Positions 1 to 6,482 of a stretch of 6,482 nt of DNA are shown here, in pieces. The DNA comes from Actinomycetota bacterium. GTDB taxonomy: Bacteria > Actinomycetota > Actinomycetes > Nanopelagicales > Nanopelagicaceae. Position 1 is the first letter of the stretch. Each line of letters opens with the position of its first letter. The translations under genes were made by a program, and so were the position numbers. Location of the stretch: NCBI GenBank assembly GCA_947490605.1, contig CANLHE010000047.1:1-6482 (forward strand), in the 5' to 3' direction. The notes under the pieces are model-generated. The model had not been told where the DNA came from. It ran no database searches and was given only the letters and a program-made list of their open reading frames with translations.

Positions 1-1385
1 AGCATTAATGCTGGACTCTCATGTGGTTCATCTTTATGACCCCATCTTTCATTTCCAAAGAAGGTCAAGATCACAACTCTGGTCATATAGAAAGCAGTGA
101 TCATTGCACCAAGTAATGTTGCAAGACCAAGTGCTATACCTTTCATACCACCTTCGTTAAATGCTGTTTCAATAATTTTATCTTTTGAATAAAAACCGGC
201 AAAAGGTGGGACGCCAATAATCGCTAAATATCCAAGACCAAATGTAAGTGCAGTAATCGGCATGAACTTTCCAATTCCACCATACTTTCTCATATTCACT
301 TCATCTTTCATGCCGTGCATTACAGAACCTGCGCCAAGAAACATGCTTGCCTTAAAGAAACCATGAGTAAGCAAATGCATAATTGCAAATGCATAACCGA
401 TAGGACCTAATCCAGTTGCCAAAATCATGTAACCAATTTGTGACATTGTAGAAGCAGCAAGAGCCTTTTTAATATCATCTTTAGCTGTACCAATGATTGC
501 GCCAAATAATAAGGTAATTCCGCCAACAATAAGAACCATTAATTGTGCAATTGGTGCTTCATCAAAAATAAAGTTTGACCTCGTAATTAAATAGACTCCC
601 GCAGTAACCATCGTTGCAGCGTGGATAAGAGCAGAGACAGGAGTTGGGCCGGCCATTGCATCCCCGAGCCATGATTGCAGTGGGAATTGTGCAGACTTGC
701 CACATGCAGCTAGCAGCAACATTAAGCCAATTGCAGTTAACTGTGTTGAAGATGCATGCTCTGCATGTTCTTTAATTCCAGCAAATGAAACATCACCAAA
801 GGTTGCAAACGCAATCATTATTGCTAGTGATAAACCAACATCACCAACTCGGTTTGCTACAAATGCTTTTTTTGCAGCTGTTGCGTATGCAGGTTTTTGA
901 TTCCAAAAACCAATAAGTAGGTAGGAAGCAAGACCAACACCTTCCCAGCCTACGTAAAGATTTAAATATGAGTCCCCTAGAACTAACAAAAGCATTGCGG
1001 CTATAAACAGGTTTAGGTAGGCAAAAAATCTACGGCGATCTAGATCGTGTGACATGTAAGCAATGGAATAAATGTGGATTAATGTGCCAACACCGGTAAT
1101 TAATAGCACGAAGCAGATAGATAGTTGATCCAGTAGTAATGAAGCATTAACGTTAAGGGATCCGACAGAAATCCATGTAAATAGGTTTTGTGTGACTGCT
1201 CGATTTTCATCTGGTCTTGACTGCATTGCAATAAACTCAACAATCCCAATAGTGAAAGCTGATGCTGAAACAATGGTTGCCATTACATGGCCCCAAGAGT
1301 TAGCACGCTTGCCAGCTAGTAAAAGAATTGCCGAGCTAAATAATGGTAGAGCGATTAACCAAACCAAGTTTGCTGAAGTCTGCAT
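1..1385 (-). CDS. nuoL: NADH-quinone oxidoreductase subunit L (NuoL), 3' end beyond the window
   Basis: This is the distal, antiporter-like proton-pumping subunit of the complex I membrane arm. The frame is open from an ATG at 1385 to the window edge, giving 461 residues; the family usually has about 600 to 650, so the C-terminal quarter, including the long lateral helix, lies off the window. It begins [15 protein letters not shown] and is rich in hydrophobic segments. Family motifs appear in order: [16 protein letters not shown] (residues 146-161, with E148 matching the key TM5 glutamate), [29 protein letters not shown] (from 229, with the channel lysine K230), [10 protein letters not shown] (H341, K345) and [12 protein letters not shown] (K401/D402, the broken-helix lysine). 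I chose the start because it follows the nuoK stop by 2 nt and its N-terminus fits the family. No good Shine-Dalgarno precedes it, so translation is probably coupled to nuoK. NuoM and NuoN are related proteins, but the order after nuoK and the SALIHAATM motif point to NuoL. Confidence 0.97.
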   Translation of the reverse strand, partial: MQTSANLVWLIALPLFSSAILLLAGKRANSWGHVMATIVSASAFTIGIVEFIAMQSRPDENRAVTQNLFTWISVGSLNVNASLLLDQLSICFVLLITGVGTLIHIYSIAYMSHDLDRRRFFAYLNLFIAAMLLLVLGDSYLNLYVGWEGVGLASYLLIGFWNQKPAYATAAKKAFVANRVGDVGLSLAIMIAFATFGDVSFAGIKEHAEHASSTQLTAIGLMLLLAACGKSAQFPLQSWLGDAMAGPTPVSALIHAATMVTAGVYLITRSNFIFDEAPIAQLMVLIVGGITLLFGAIIGTAKDDIKKALAASTMSQIGYMILATGLGPIGYAFAIMHLLTHGFFKASMFLGAGSVMHGMKDEVNMRKYGGIGKFMPITALTFGLGYLAIIGVPPFAGFYSKDKIIETAFNEGGMKGIALGLATLLGAMITAFYMTRVVILTFFGNERWGHKDEPHESPALM

Positions 1386-1387
1386 GC

Positions 1388-1687
1388 TTATCTTTTCAAC
1401 AAAATTGCATCATCAACTGATGTTGAGCGGCGAGAGCGATAAATTGTCACAATAATTGCAAGACCGACTACTACTTCACACGCGGCTACGACCATTGTAA
1501 AGAAGGCAACCACCTGCCCTTGAAGATTTCCATTTATTCGAGCAAAAGTTACAAATGCAAGATTTGCTGCATTTAGCATTAATTCAATACACATAAAAAC
1601 AACAATTGCATTGCGGCGTATTACAACTCCAACTGCACCAATCGTAAATAGGATTGCAGAAAGATAAAGATAATTAGCGATTGCCAT
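1388..1687 (-). CDS. nuoK: NADH-quinone oxidoreductase subunit K (NuoK)
   Basis: This is a small membrane-arm subunit of complex I, homologous to mitochondrial ND4L. It contributes to a proton half-channel between NuoJ and NuoN. At 99 residues it has the usual family length of about 100. Three transmembrane helices can be seen, at about residues 5-23, 28-48 and 58-83. The two buried glutamates essential for proton transfer are present: E35 in the [11 protein letters not shown] motif and E71 in [13 protein letters not shown], matching Glu36 and Glu72 of E. coli. C70 sits directly before E71, where I would expect a small residue such as alanine. The start codon shares one base with the nuoJ stop (TAATG) and has a perfect AGGAGG seven bases upstream, which fixes it. 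The C-terminal tail [17 protein letters not shown] is hydrophilic and follows the last helix. The gene ends with TAA, 2 nt before nuoL. Confidence 0.98.
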   Translation of the reverse strand: MAIANYLYLSAILFTIGAVGVVIRRNAIVVFMCIELMLNAANLAFVTFARINGNLQGQVVAFFTMVVAACEVVVGLAIIVTIYRSRRSTSVDDAILLKR

Positions 1688-2466
1688 TACCTCTCCTCCT
1701 CTTCCTGCTGAAGTTGGAACTTAGAACTTTCAATCATGTCACCGCGTGCCTCAAGGACAGCTGAAATTGATGTCGGAGCTGCTTTGCCAGTTGGTAAAAG
1801 TGCCGGCACATCAACTGCGTTATGAAGTGCGTAAACTCCAGAACTCGGTAGGCCGGCAGCATCTTTTAAATTATCTTTTCTGAATCGAGCAATTGATAGA
1901 TCTCGCTGTGCGAATGGAGATCTTGTTTTTTGACTATGTGCTAAAACCATTGCCCCAAGAGCTGCAGTTATCAAAAGTGCAGAAACAACCTCAAATGCAA
2001 ATACATACTGAGTAAATAGTTCTTTAGCTAAACCATTTGCATTTCCTTCGGAGTTAGCAGAAGCCAGGCCAGTAATTGGCCGATTAAATGTTGCCCGGCC
2101 GATTAAAGTTGTTAATAAGCCACCAAACCCAATAGCTGCTGTGATAGCTATAGGTCGAAGTCCTCGGATAGTTTCAGTAAAAGAATCAGAGGTATCTACT
2201 CCAACTAGCATTAATATAAATAGGAACAGCATCATCACTGCGCCGGTATAAACAACAACCTGAACGATTCCTAAGAAAAGTGCATCTTGAGCAATATAAA
2301 AAATTGCTAATGAAATCATTATCCAAGCAAGCAATAAAGCAGAGTGAACTGCTTTTTTTACAATTAACATCCCAACGCCAGCAAATATTGAAAGTGGTGC
2401 AAGGAAATAAAACAGAACTGCTTCTGGTGTGGCAGTTTTCCCGATATCTAATGCAAAGCTAATCAT
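1687..2466 (-). CDS. nuoJ: NADH-quinone oxidoreductase subunit J (NuoJ)
   Basis: This is a membrane-arm subunit of complex I, homologous to mitochondrial ND6. It packs between NuoH and NuoK and helps relay the conformational change or protons from the quinone site to the pumps. It has 259 residues with five predicted transmembrane helices, at about 18-36, 41-59, 63-89, 104-123 and 155-176. The signature [24 protein letters not shown] (residues 68-91) is the conserved third helix that contains the pi-bulge in solved structures. The fifth helix starts FEVVSALLI. After it comes a polar tail of about 83 residues (177-259), absent from the roughly 184-residue E. coli protein; as I recall, actinobacterial NuoJ proteins commonly carry such extensions. 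The last residues, EEEER, are encoded by the purine-rich DNA that is also the nuoK ribosome binding site. The ATG overlaps the end of nuoI by 8 nt, and only a weak AAGG lies 11 nt upstream. Confidence 0.96.
   Translation of the reverse strand: MISFALDIGKTATPEAVLFYFLAPLSIFAGVGMLIVKKAVHSALLLAWIMISLAIFYIAQDALFLGIVQVVVYTGAVMMLFLFILMLVGVDTSDSFTETIRGLRPIAITAAIGFGGLLTTLIGRATFNRPITGLASANSEGNANGLAKELFTQYVFAFEVVSALLITAALGAMVLAHSQKTRSPFAQRDLSIARFRKDNLKDAAGLPSSGVYALHNAVDVPALLPTGKAAPTSISAVLEARGDMIESSKFQLQQEEEER
1690..1700 (-). promoter_or_regulatory. Strong Shine-Dalgarno of nuoK inside the nuoJ coding end
   Basis: The coding strand reads AGGAGGAGAGG, with the full AGGAGG ending seven bases before the nuoK ATG at 1687. 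It lies wholly within the last codons of nuoJ (GAG GAG GAG AGG), so the same DNA specifies the EEER end of NuoJ and the nuoK ribosome binding site. It is the strongest such site in the window. Confidence 0.85.
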
Positions 2467-3082
2467 TTTTAGGAATACCTTGAGATGGGTGGGATTCGGT
2501 TACTTCACCGCGGTAATAATTTCCATCATCAGTATTTGGGTACATTGGATGTGGCGGTGGCACCATGCCGGCACGAAGTGGGCCAAGCAGATCATCCTTT
2601 TCAAAGATGAGTTTTCCGCGGGTATTATCTGCAAGTTCATACTCATTGGTCATTGTTAGCGCACGCGTTGGACAAGCTTCAATACAAAGACCACAGAAAA
2701 TACAGCGAAGGTAATTAATTTGATAAACCTTGCCGTATCGCTCACCAGGTGAAAATTGTGCACCTTCTTTATTGTCAGCACCTTCAACATAAATAGCATC
2801 TGCTGGACATGCCCAAGCACATAATTCGCAGCCGATACATTTCTCAAGACCATCTGGGTGGCGATTTAATTGATGGCGCCCATGAAATCTTTCCGCTGTC
2901 GGTTCTTTAACCTCTGGGTACTGCACCGTATTAACTTTTTTAAACATAGTTTTAAAAGTTACCCAAAAACCAAGTAGTTGCTTACTAAAGCTTGCACTCT
3001 CATGGTTTGTGATTGGAGTTTTTGATTGATCTGCTTTGGCTAACCCAAAATCATCAGACCGCGGCGTTAATTCATCAGCCAT
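2459..3082 (-). CDS. nuoI: NADH-quinone oxidoreductase subunit I (NuoI), 2x[4Fe-4S] ferredoxin-type
   Basis: This peripheral-arm subunit carries the two [4Fe-4S] clusters N6a and N6b, which pass electrons from NuoG to the terminal cluster N2 in NuoB. It has 207 residues. Two complete CxxCxxCxxxCP motifs are visible: [12 protein letters not shown] (C82, C85, C88, C92) and [12 protein letters not shown] (C127, C130, C133, C137). A run of about 30 polar residues leads into a short segment, [14 protein letters not shown] (36-49), that probably lies along the membrane surface. The blocks [37 protein letters not shown] and [16 protein letters not shown] closely resemble, from memory, NuoI of Mycobacterium and Streptomyces. 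This is the best phylogenetic clue in the window. The ATG overlaps the end of nuoH by 8 nt and has GGAG seven bases upstream. The stop is TAG, inside the start of nuoJ. Confidence 0.98.
   Translation of the reverse strand: MADELTPRSDDFGLAKADQSKTPITNHESASFSKQLLGFWVTFKTMFKKVNTVQYPEVKEPTAERFHGRHQLNRHPDGLEKCIGCELCAWACPADAIYVEGADNKEGAQFSPGERYGKVYQINYLRCIFCGLCIEACPTRALTMTNEYELADNTRGKLIFEKDDLLGPLRAGMVPPPHPMYPNTDDGNYYRGEVTESHPSQGIPKND
2478..2481 (-). promoter_or_regulatory. Weak Shine-Dalgarno candidate of nuoJ
   Basis: The coding strand has only AAGG, 11 bases before the nuoJ ATG at 2466, which is longer than ideal spacing. Initiation of nuoJ probably depends on ribosomes finishing nuoI, whose TAG stop lies 8 nt inside nuoJ. 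Confidence 0.4.
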
Positions 3083-4298
3083 TTAATTGCTCCGATCTAG
3101 AGTTTGGAATTGCTGGTACTGGAAAGTTAGGTTCGTCAGAGTTTGTAACCTTAGCGGCTTTAGCATGATTAACTTTCTGACGATCAATTAAGGATGTAAT
3201 TGCAATATAAATCAACGCTATTGAAAATATAAAGGCAATAATTATTACTCTAGGGGCTTGCTGTTGGGACATTACGCGAAGTGTTGAAACCACCATAATC
3301 CAAGCGAGTGAGAATGGAATTAAAACTTTCCAGCCAAACTTCATAAATTGGTCATAACGCAGACGCGGTAATGTGCCACGCAACCAAACAAAGACAAAGA
3401 AGAAGCCTAAAACCTTTACAAAGAACCAAGCCAATGTAAACCAGCCGCCTAACCATTGTTCAGTAAAGCCCAGACCAGGAAGGGCGTGATATCCGCCAAG
3501 GAATAATGTAGTCGCAAGTGCTGAAACTGCAATTATATTTACATACTCAGATAAGAAAAATAATGCGAACTTAAGTGATGAGTACTCAGTATGGAATCCA
3601 CCAACTAATTCACCCTCAGCTTCAGCTAAATCAAATGGTGCTCGATTGGTTTCTCCAACCATAGATATTGTGTAAATAATAAATGAAGGGAAAAGAATTA
3701 CTGCATACCACCACTTATCTTGAGCAGCGACAATTTCAGATGTTGACATTGAACCTGCATATATAAATACTGCAACTAAAGATAATCCCATTGCAACTTC
3801 ATATGAAATTACTTGAGCAGAAGAACGAAGACCGCCCAGTAGTGGATAGGTCGATCCAGAAGACCAACCAGCTAAGACAATTCCATAAACTCCAACGGAG
3901 GCAATTGCTAATACATAAAGAACACCAACTGAAATATCAGTTAATTGCATAACTGTTTGATGACCAAAGAAATTGACTTCACCGGTCAATGGAATAACTG
4001 CAAATGCCATGAAGCATGCGGTAGTACTTATAATTGGAGCAAGCATAAATACAATTCGATCAGCTGCTTTTGGTATTAAATCCTCTTTGAGCGCCAACTT
4101 CACACCATCAACTAGTGCTTGTAATAAACCAAACTTTCCAACTCGGTTTGGTCCACTTCGCTGTTGCATCCGAGCAACAATGCGCCGTTCTGCCCAAACT
4201 GACATGATGGTAAGAAATACACATGCAGCGAAAATGAATAAACCTTTTAGCGCAATAACCCAACCTGGGTCTTGACCAATTAACTCTGCATTACTCAT
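3075..4298 (-). CDS. nuoH: NADH-quinone oxidoreductase subunit H (NuoH)
   Basis: This membrane subunit, homologous to mitochondrial ND1, anchors the peripheral arm. It forms much of the quinone-access chamber together with NuoB and NuoD. It has 407 residues and about eight hydrophobic helices. Conserved loop motifs are intact: [21 protein letters not shown] (47-67), [11 protein letters not shown] (157-167), the acidic quinone-site loop [27 protein letters not shown] (215-241) and [11 protein letters not shown] (307-317). A polar tail of about 35 residues (roughly 372-407, rich in Asn, Lys and Pro) follows the last helix. It is longer than in the roughly 325-residue E. coli protein and may be typical of actinobacterial versions. 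The start ATG shares ATGA with the nuoG stop and has AAGGTGG seven bases upstream. The stop TGA lies 8 nt inside nuoI, so the two genes are translationally linked. Confidence 0.98.
   Translation of the reverse strand: MSNAELIGQDPGWVIALKGLFIFAACVFLTIMSVWAERRIVARMQQRSGPNRVGKFGLLQALVDGVKLALKEDLIPKAADRIVFMLAPIISTTACFMAFAVIPLTGEVNFFGHQTVMQLTDISVGVLYVLAIASVGVYGIVLAGWSSGSTYPLLGGLRSSAQVISYEVAMGLSLVAVFIYAGSMSTSEIVAAQDKWWYAVILFPSFIIYTISMVGETNRAPFDLAEAEGELVGGFHTEYSSLKFALFFLSEYVNIIAVSALATTLFLGGYHALPGLGFTEQWLGGWFTLAWFFVKVLGFFFVFVWLRGTLPRLRYDQFMKFGWKVLIPFSLAWIMVVSTLRVMSQQQAPRVIIIAFIFSIALIYIAITSLIDRQKVNHAKAAKVTNSDEPNFPVPAIPNSRSEQLNG
3090..3093 (-). promoter_or_regulatory. Shine-Dalgarno of nuoI inside nuoH
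   Basis: The coding strand reads GGAG, seven bases upstream of the nuoI ATG at 3082 and within the 3' end of nuoH. It supports this start despite the 8-nt overlap of the two genes. Confidence 0.65.
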
Positions 4299-6482
4299 GC
4301 TTTGGCCACCTTCACAATCGAATTACTCACTGTTCCTAAGTTTCTAATTAGTTGGCTACTTTGAGAGTTACGTGGCAGCCAAACAGATGAATCTTCAATA
4401 TCATTAATTGAACAAGGCAGAGTAATCGCACCGTATTCATTTGAAACTCTTACTAAATCATTTTCGCTCACGCCAAGGGATTTAGCTCGCGCTGAGCTAA
4501 TAACAACAATAGATTTACGGGCAGTCCCGGCAAGATTATCCTCACCATCTTGCATTGAGCCTTTATCTAACAAATTACGCCAAGAGTTTAAAACTGCTTC
4601 ATCACCACTTGCGTTTATTACGGAGGCAGCTACAACTGGCTTCATCGAGTTTTTTAATCCGTCCCAATTTCCAATTGACTCAAATTCATTTCTAGCACTC
4701 TTAACAGTTGCTAAGTTAATTGGCCTGCCAATCTCATCTGCAAGCATTGAAAGAATTCGAACATCACTTCGGTTCAAAGATTGATCAACTGCTGCTTCAA
4801 AATTTCGGGCGCTGCCTTGCCAATCCATAAATGATCCGCTTTTCTCAACTGCCGCTGCGACCGGCAATACAACTGAAGCAATTTCAGTGATATCACTTTG
4901 TCTAATCTCAAGGGATACTACAAATTTCTTTGCCAGTTTTACCTTCGCATCTGATGAAATATCCATTGGATCTACTCCACCGATTAAAACTGCTTGTAGA
5001 TCAGAGTTAATGATTTCAGTAGAGCTCATACCAACTTCACTTGGGAGTGAATCAATACTCCATGCTGTTGCAATATCTACTCTGGCTGATGCATCGGTTA
5101 TTGGACGGTTGCCAGGAAGTAAATTTGGGAGTGCCCCAGCCGCAATTGCACCTTTCTCACCAGCTCTGCGTGGAATCCAACCTAATTTTGCGCCACTGTC
5201 ATTTACTAATTTAATTACTGCAGATAATGCACCAGTTGTTTCAGATGCTCGCTCGCCAACTAAAACCACTGATTTAGCTGTCAATCCAGTTAACACGGAG
5301 ATTGCCGCTACTTCATTACCGGTTGCGGTCTTAATTAATTTTGCATTTAGCTTTTGTGAACCACGGCTTGCAAATGGAGCAATACTTGTAACTTTGATTG
5401 CCCGCTTGTGGGTCTGCTTATAAATTCGCAAGAAAACAATTGGTGACTCATCCTCTGGTTCAAAACTAATTAGTACTACCTGATCTGCTTTATCAATATC
5501 TTTATATGTTGCATTAAGTGATGCCGATGCTAAGAAATCTAACTCTTCATTGCTGTGGCTGCGAGCGCGAAAATCAATATTGTTCGTATTTAGTGTTACG
5601 CGAGCAAATTTGCTATAACCGTAAGCATCTTCAACAGTTGCACGTCCACCAACTAGTACTCCAGCTCTAGCATTTTTTAATCCCGATGCCGCAGCTGCTA
5701 ACGCCTCAGGCCAAGACGCTTCTTGTAATTGTCCGCTTGCATCTCTAATCATTGGCACAGTAATTCGATTCTTAGCAACCTCGTACTTAAATGCCCATCT
5801 ACCCTTATCGCAATTCCACTCTTCATTTACATCAGCATCTTCGCCAGCAAGTCTGCGTAAGGTTTTGCCTCTACGAACATCGGTGCGCATTGAACATCCA
5901 GATGCACAATGCTCACAAGCAGAGTTGGTTGAAACTAAATCAAATGGCCGAGCCCGGAAGCGGTATGAGGTTCCTGTTAACGCACCAACTGGGCAAATTT
6001 GCACAGTGTTACCAGAGTAATAAGAATCAAATGGCTCTTCTTCATAAATACCAACCTGCTGAAGTGCACCACGCTCAATTAAAGTTATAAATGGATCACC
6101 AGCAATTTGTTCTGAGAATCTTGTGCAGCGAGCGCAAAGTACGCATCGCTCCCGATCTAATAAAACCTGAGATGAAATTGCAACTGGTTTTTCAAATGTT
6201 CGCTTAACTCCTTCAAATCTACTTTCACCTCTGCCAGATGACATTGCCTGATTTTGTAATGGGCATTCACCACCCTTATCGCAAACTGGGCAATCAAGTG
6301 GGTGGTTAATTAACAACAACTCCATAACTCCCTTTTGGGCTTTATCAGCAACTGGTGAAGTTAATTGAGTCTTAACAATCATGCCGTTTTCAACTGGAAT
6401 AGTGCATGAGGCTTGTGGCTTTGGAAATGCTCTGCCATTAATTTCAATATCTACTAAACATTGTCTGCACGCACCAGCTGGT
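4295..6482 (-). CDS. nuoG: NADH-quinone oxidoreductase subunit G (NuoG), 5' end beyond the window
   Basis: This is the largest peripheral-arm subunit of complex I. It wires electrons from NuoEF toward NuoI. The visible part is 728 residues; the frame runs through position 6481 into the edge, and by comparison with E. coli about 40 or more residues are missing. The first visible residues, [14 protein letters not shown], carry two N1b [2Fe-2S] ligands (C5, C8), with a third at C26. Next come the N5 [4Fe-4S] motif HxxxCxxCxxxxxC (H60, C64, C67, C73), the N4 cluster (C113, C116, C119, C163 in QICPVGAL) and the off-path N7 cluster CxxCxxxCx27C (C189, C192, C196, C224). Residues from about 225 on form a molybdopterin-oxidoreductase-like domain, here much less conserved and presumably cofactor-free. 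An ATG at 6382 lies inside the [2Fe-2S] domain and is not the start. The TGA stop overlaps the nuoH ATG. Confidence 0.97.
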   Translation of the reverse strand, partial: PAGACRQCLVDIEINGRAFPKPQASCTIPVENGMIVKTQLTSPVADKAQKGVMELLLINHPLDCPVCDKGGECPLQNQAMSSGRGESRFEGVKRTFEKPVAISSQVLLDRERCVLCARCTRFSEQIAGDPFITLIERGALQQVGIYEEEPFDSYYSGNTVQICPVGALTGTSYRFRARPFDLVSTNSACEHCASGCSMRTDVRRGKTLRRLAGEDADVNEEWNCDKGRWAFKYEVAKNRITVPMIRDASGQLQEASWPEALAAAASGLKNARAGVLVGGRATVEDAYGYSKFARVTLNTNNIDFRARSHSNEELDFLASASLNATYKDIDKADQVVLISFEPEDESPIVFLRIYKQTHKRAIKVTSIAPFASRGSQKLNAKLIKTATGNEVAAISVLTGLTAKSVVLVGERASETTGALSAVIKLVNDSGAKLGWIPRRAGEKGAIAAGALPNLLPGNRPITDASARVDIATAWSIDSLPSEVGMSSTEIINSDLQAVLIGGVDPMDISSDAKVKLAKKFVVSLEIRQSDITEIASVVLPVAAAVEKSGSFMDWQGSARNFEAAVDQSLNRSDVRILSMLADEIGRPINLATVKSARNEFESIGNWDGLKNSMKPVVAASVINASGDEAVLNSWRNLLDKGSMQDGEDNLAGTARKSIVVISSARAKSLGVSENDLVRVSNEYGAITLPCSINDIEDSSVWLPRNSQSSQLIRNLGTVSNSIVKVAKA
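4306..4312 (-). promoter_or_regulatory. Shine-Dalgarno of nuoH inside nuoG
   Basis: The coding strand reads AAGGTGG, seven bases upstream of the nuoH ATG at 4298 and within the last codons of nuoG. It supports the ATGA-overlap start of nuoH. Confidence 0.7.

Noticed and set aside
1192..1455. An 87-codon open frame on the plus strand across the nuoK/nuoL junction
   Set aside because: It is antisense to two well-supported genes and shows no recognisable motif.
2656..2853. A 65-codon minus-strand frame inside nuoI
   Set aside because: It lies out of frame within the two-cluster ferredoxin region of nuoI, whose own frame carries all eight cysteines.
3973..4275. A 100-codon open frame on the plus strand, opposite the start of nuoH
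   Set aside because: It is antisense to the conserved GPNRVG and DGVK region of nuoH; its sequence is the shadow of those motifs.
4887..5423. A 178-codon open frame on the plus strand, opposite nuoG
   Set aside because: It lies fully antisense to a region of nuoG with intact coding sequence, matches no family I recognise and has no Shine-Dalgarno that I can see. Long antisense frames arise from the codon bias of the real gene.
4295..5708. NuoG C-terminal part as a separate molybdopterin enzyme such as a formate dehydrogenase
   Set aside because: It is continuous with the four-cluster NuoG N-terminus and sits in the nuo operon. The weakly conserved catalytic domain is normal for NuoG, which does not bind the cofactor.
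5791..6090. A 99-codon open frame on the plus strand, opposite the cysteine-rich part of nuoG
   Set aside because: It is antisense to the N4 and N7 cluster regions and its composition (many His, Gln and Leu) is typical of a reverse-strand shadow.
1..6482. Search for promoters, terminators, RNA genes, repeats, CRISPR or mobile elements
   Set aside because: There is no intergenic space longer than 2 nt. I saw no hairpin followed by a T-run, no regularly spaced repeats, and no tRNA-like or transposase-like sequence.

Overview
This window is a stretch of a bacterial respiratory complex I (NADH:quinone oxidoreductase, nuo) operon, read entirely on the minus strand. In transcription order, from the right edge to the left, it holds nuoG (5' end off the window), nuoH, nuoI, nuoJ, nuoK and nuoL (3' end off the window). 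This is the canonical G-H-I-J-K-L order of the fourteen-gene nuoA-N operon. nuoF is therefore expected just beyond position 6482, and the rest of nuoL, then nuoM and nuoN, before position 1. Neither flank is visible here.

The genes are packed without gaps. nuoG/nuoH share ATGA (4 nt), nuoH/nuoI overlap by 8 nt, nuoI/nuoJ by 8 nt, nuoJ/nuoK by 1 nt (TAATG), and nuoK/nuoL are separated by 2 nt. There is no non-coding stretch of any length. I see no internal promoter, terminator, tRNA, repeat, insertion sequence or CRISPR. The window looks like the middle of one polycistronic message with translational coupling.

The genes work as one machine. Electrons that NuoEF (off window) takes from NADH pass through the iron-sulfur clusters of NuoG and then the two [4Fe-4S] clusters of NuoI. 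They reach quinone at the membrane interface next to NuoH. NuoH, NuoJ, NuoK and NuoL form part of the membrane arm and couple this to proton pumping. All diagnostic ligands I could check are present: NuoG N1b (part), N5, N4 and N7 cysteines; NuoI CxxCxxCxxxC twice; the NuoK glutamate pair; and the NuoL Glu, Lys and Lys/Asp residues. The complex therefore looks functional.

Organism: by recollection, the proteins, especially NuoI with its [24 protein letters not shown] stretch, the 259-residue NuoJ and the NuoG with N7 ligands, resemble those of Actinobacteria. The DNA, however, is AT-rich with many A/T-ending codons, which is unusual for that phylum. Together with the very tight gene packing this suggests a streamlined, low-GC aquatic actinobacterium, such as the freshwater acI (Nanopelagicales) lineage. 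That is an inference from base composition and family resemblance, not a search result. I found no evidence of a novel system; the window is ordinary core metabolism.
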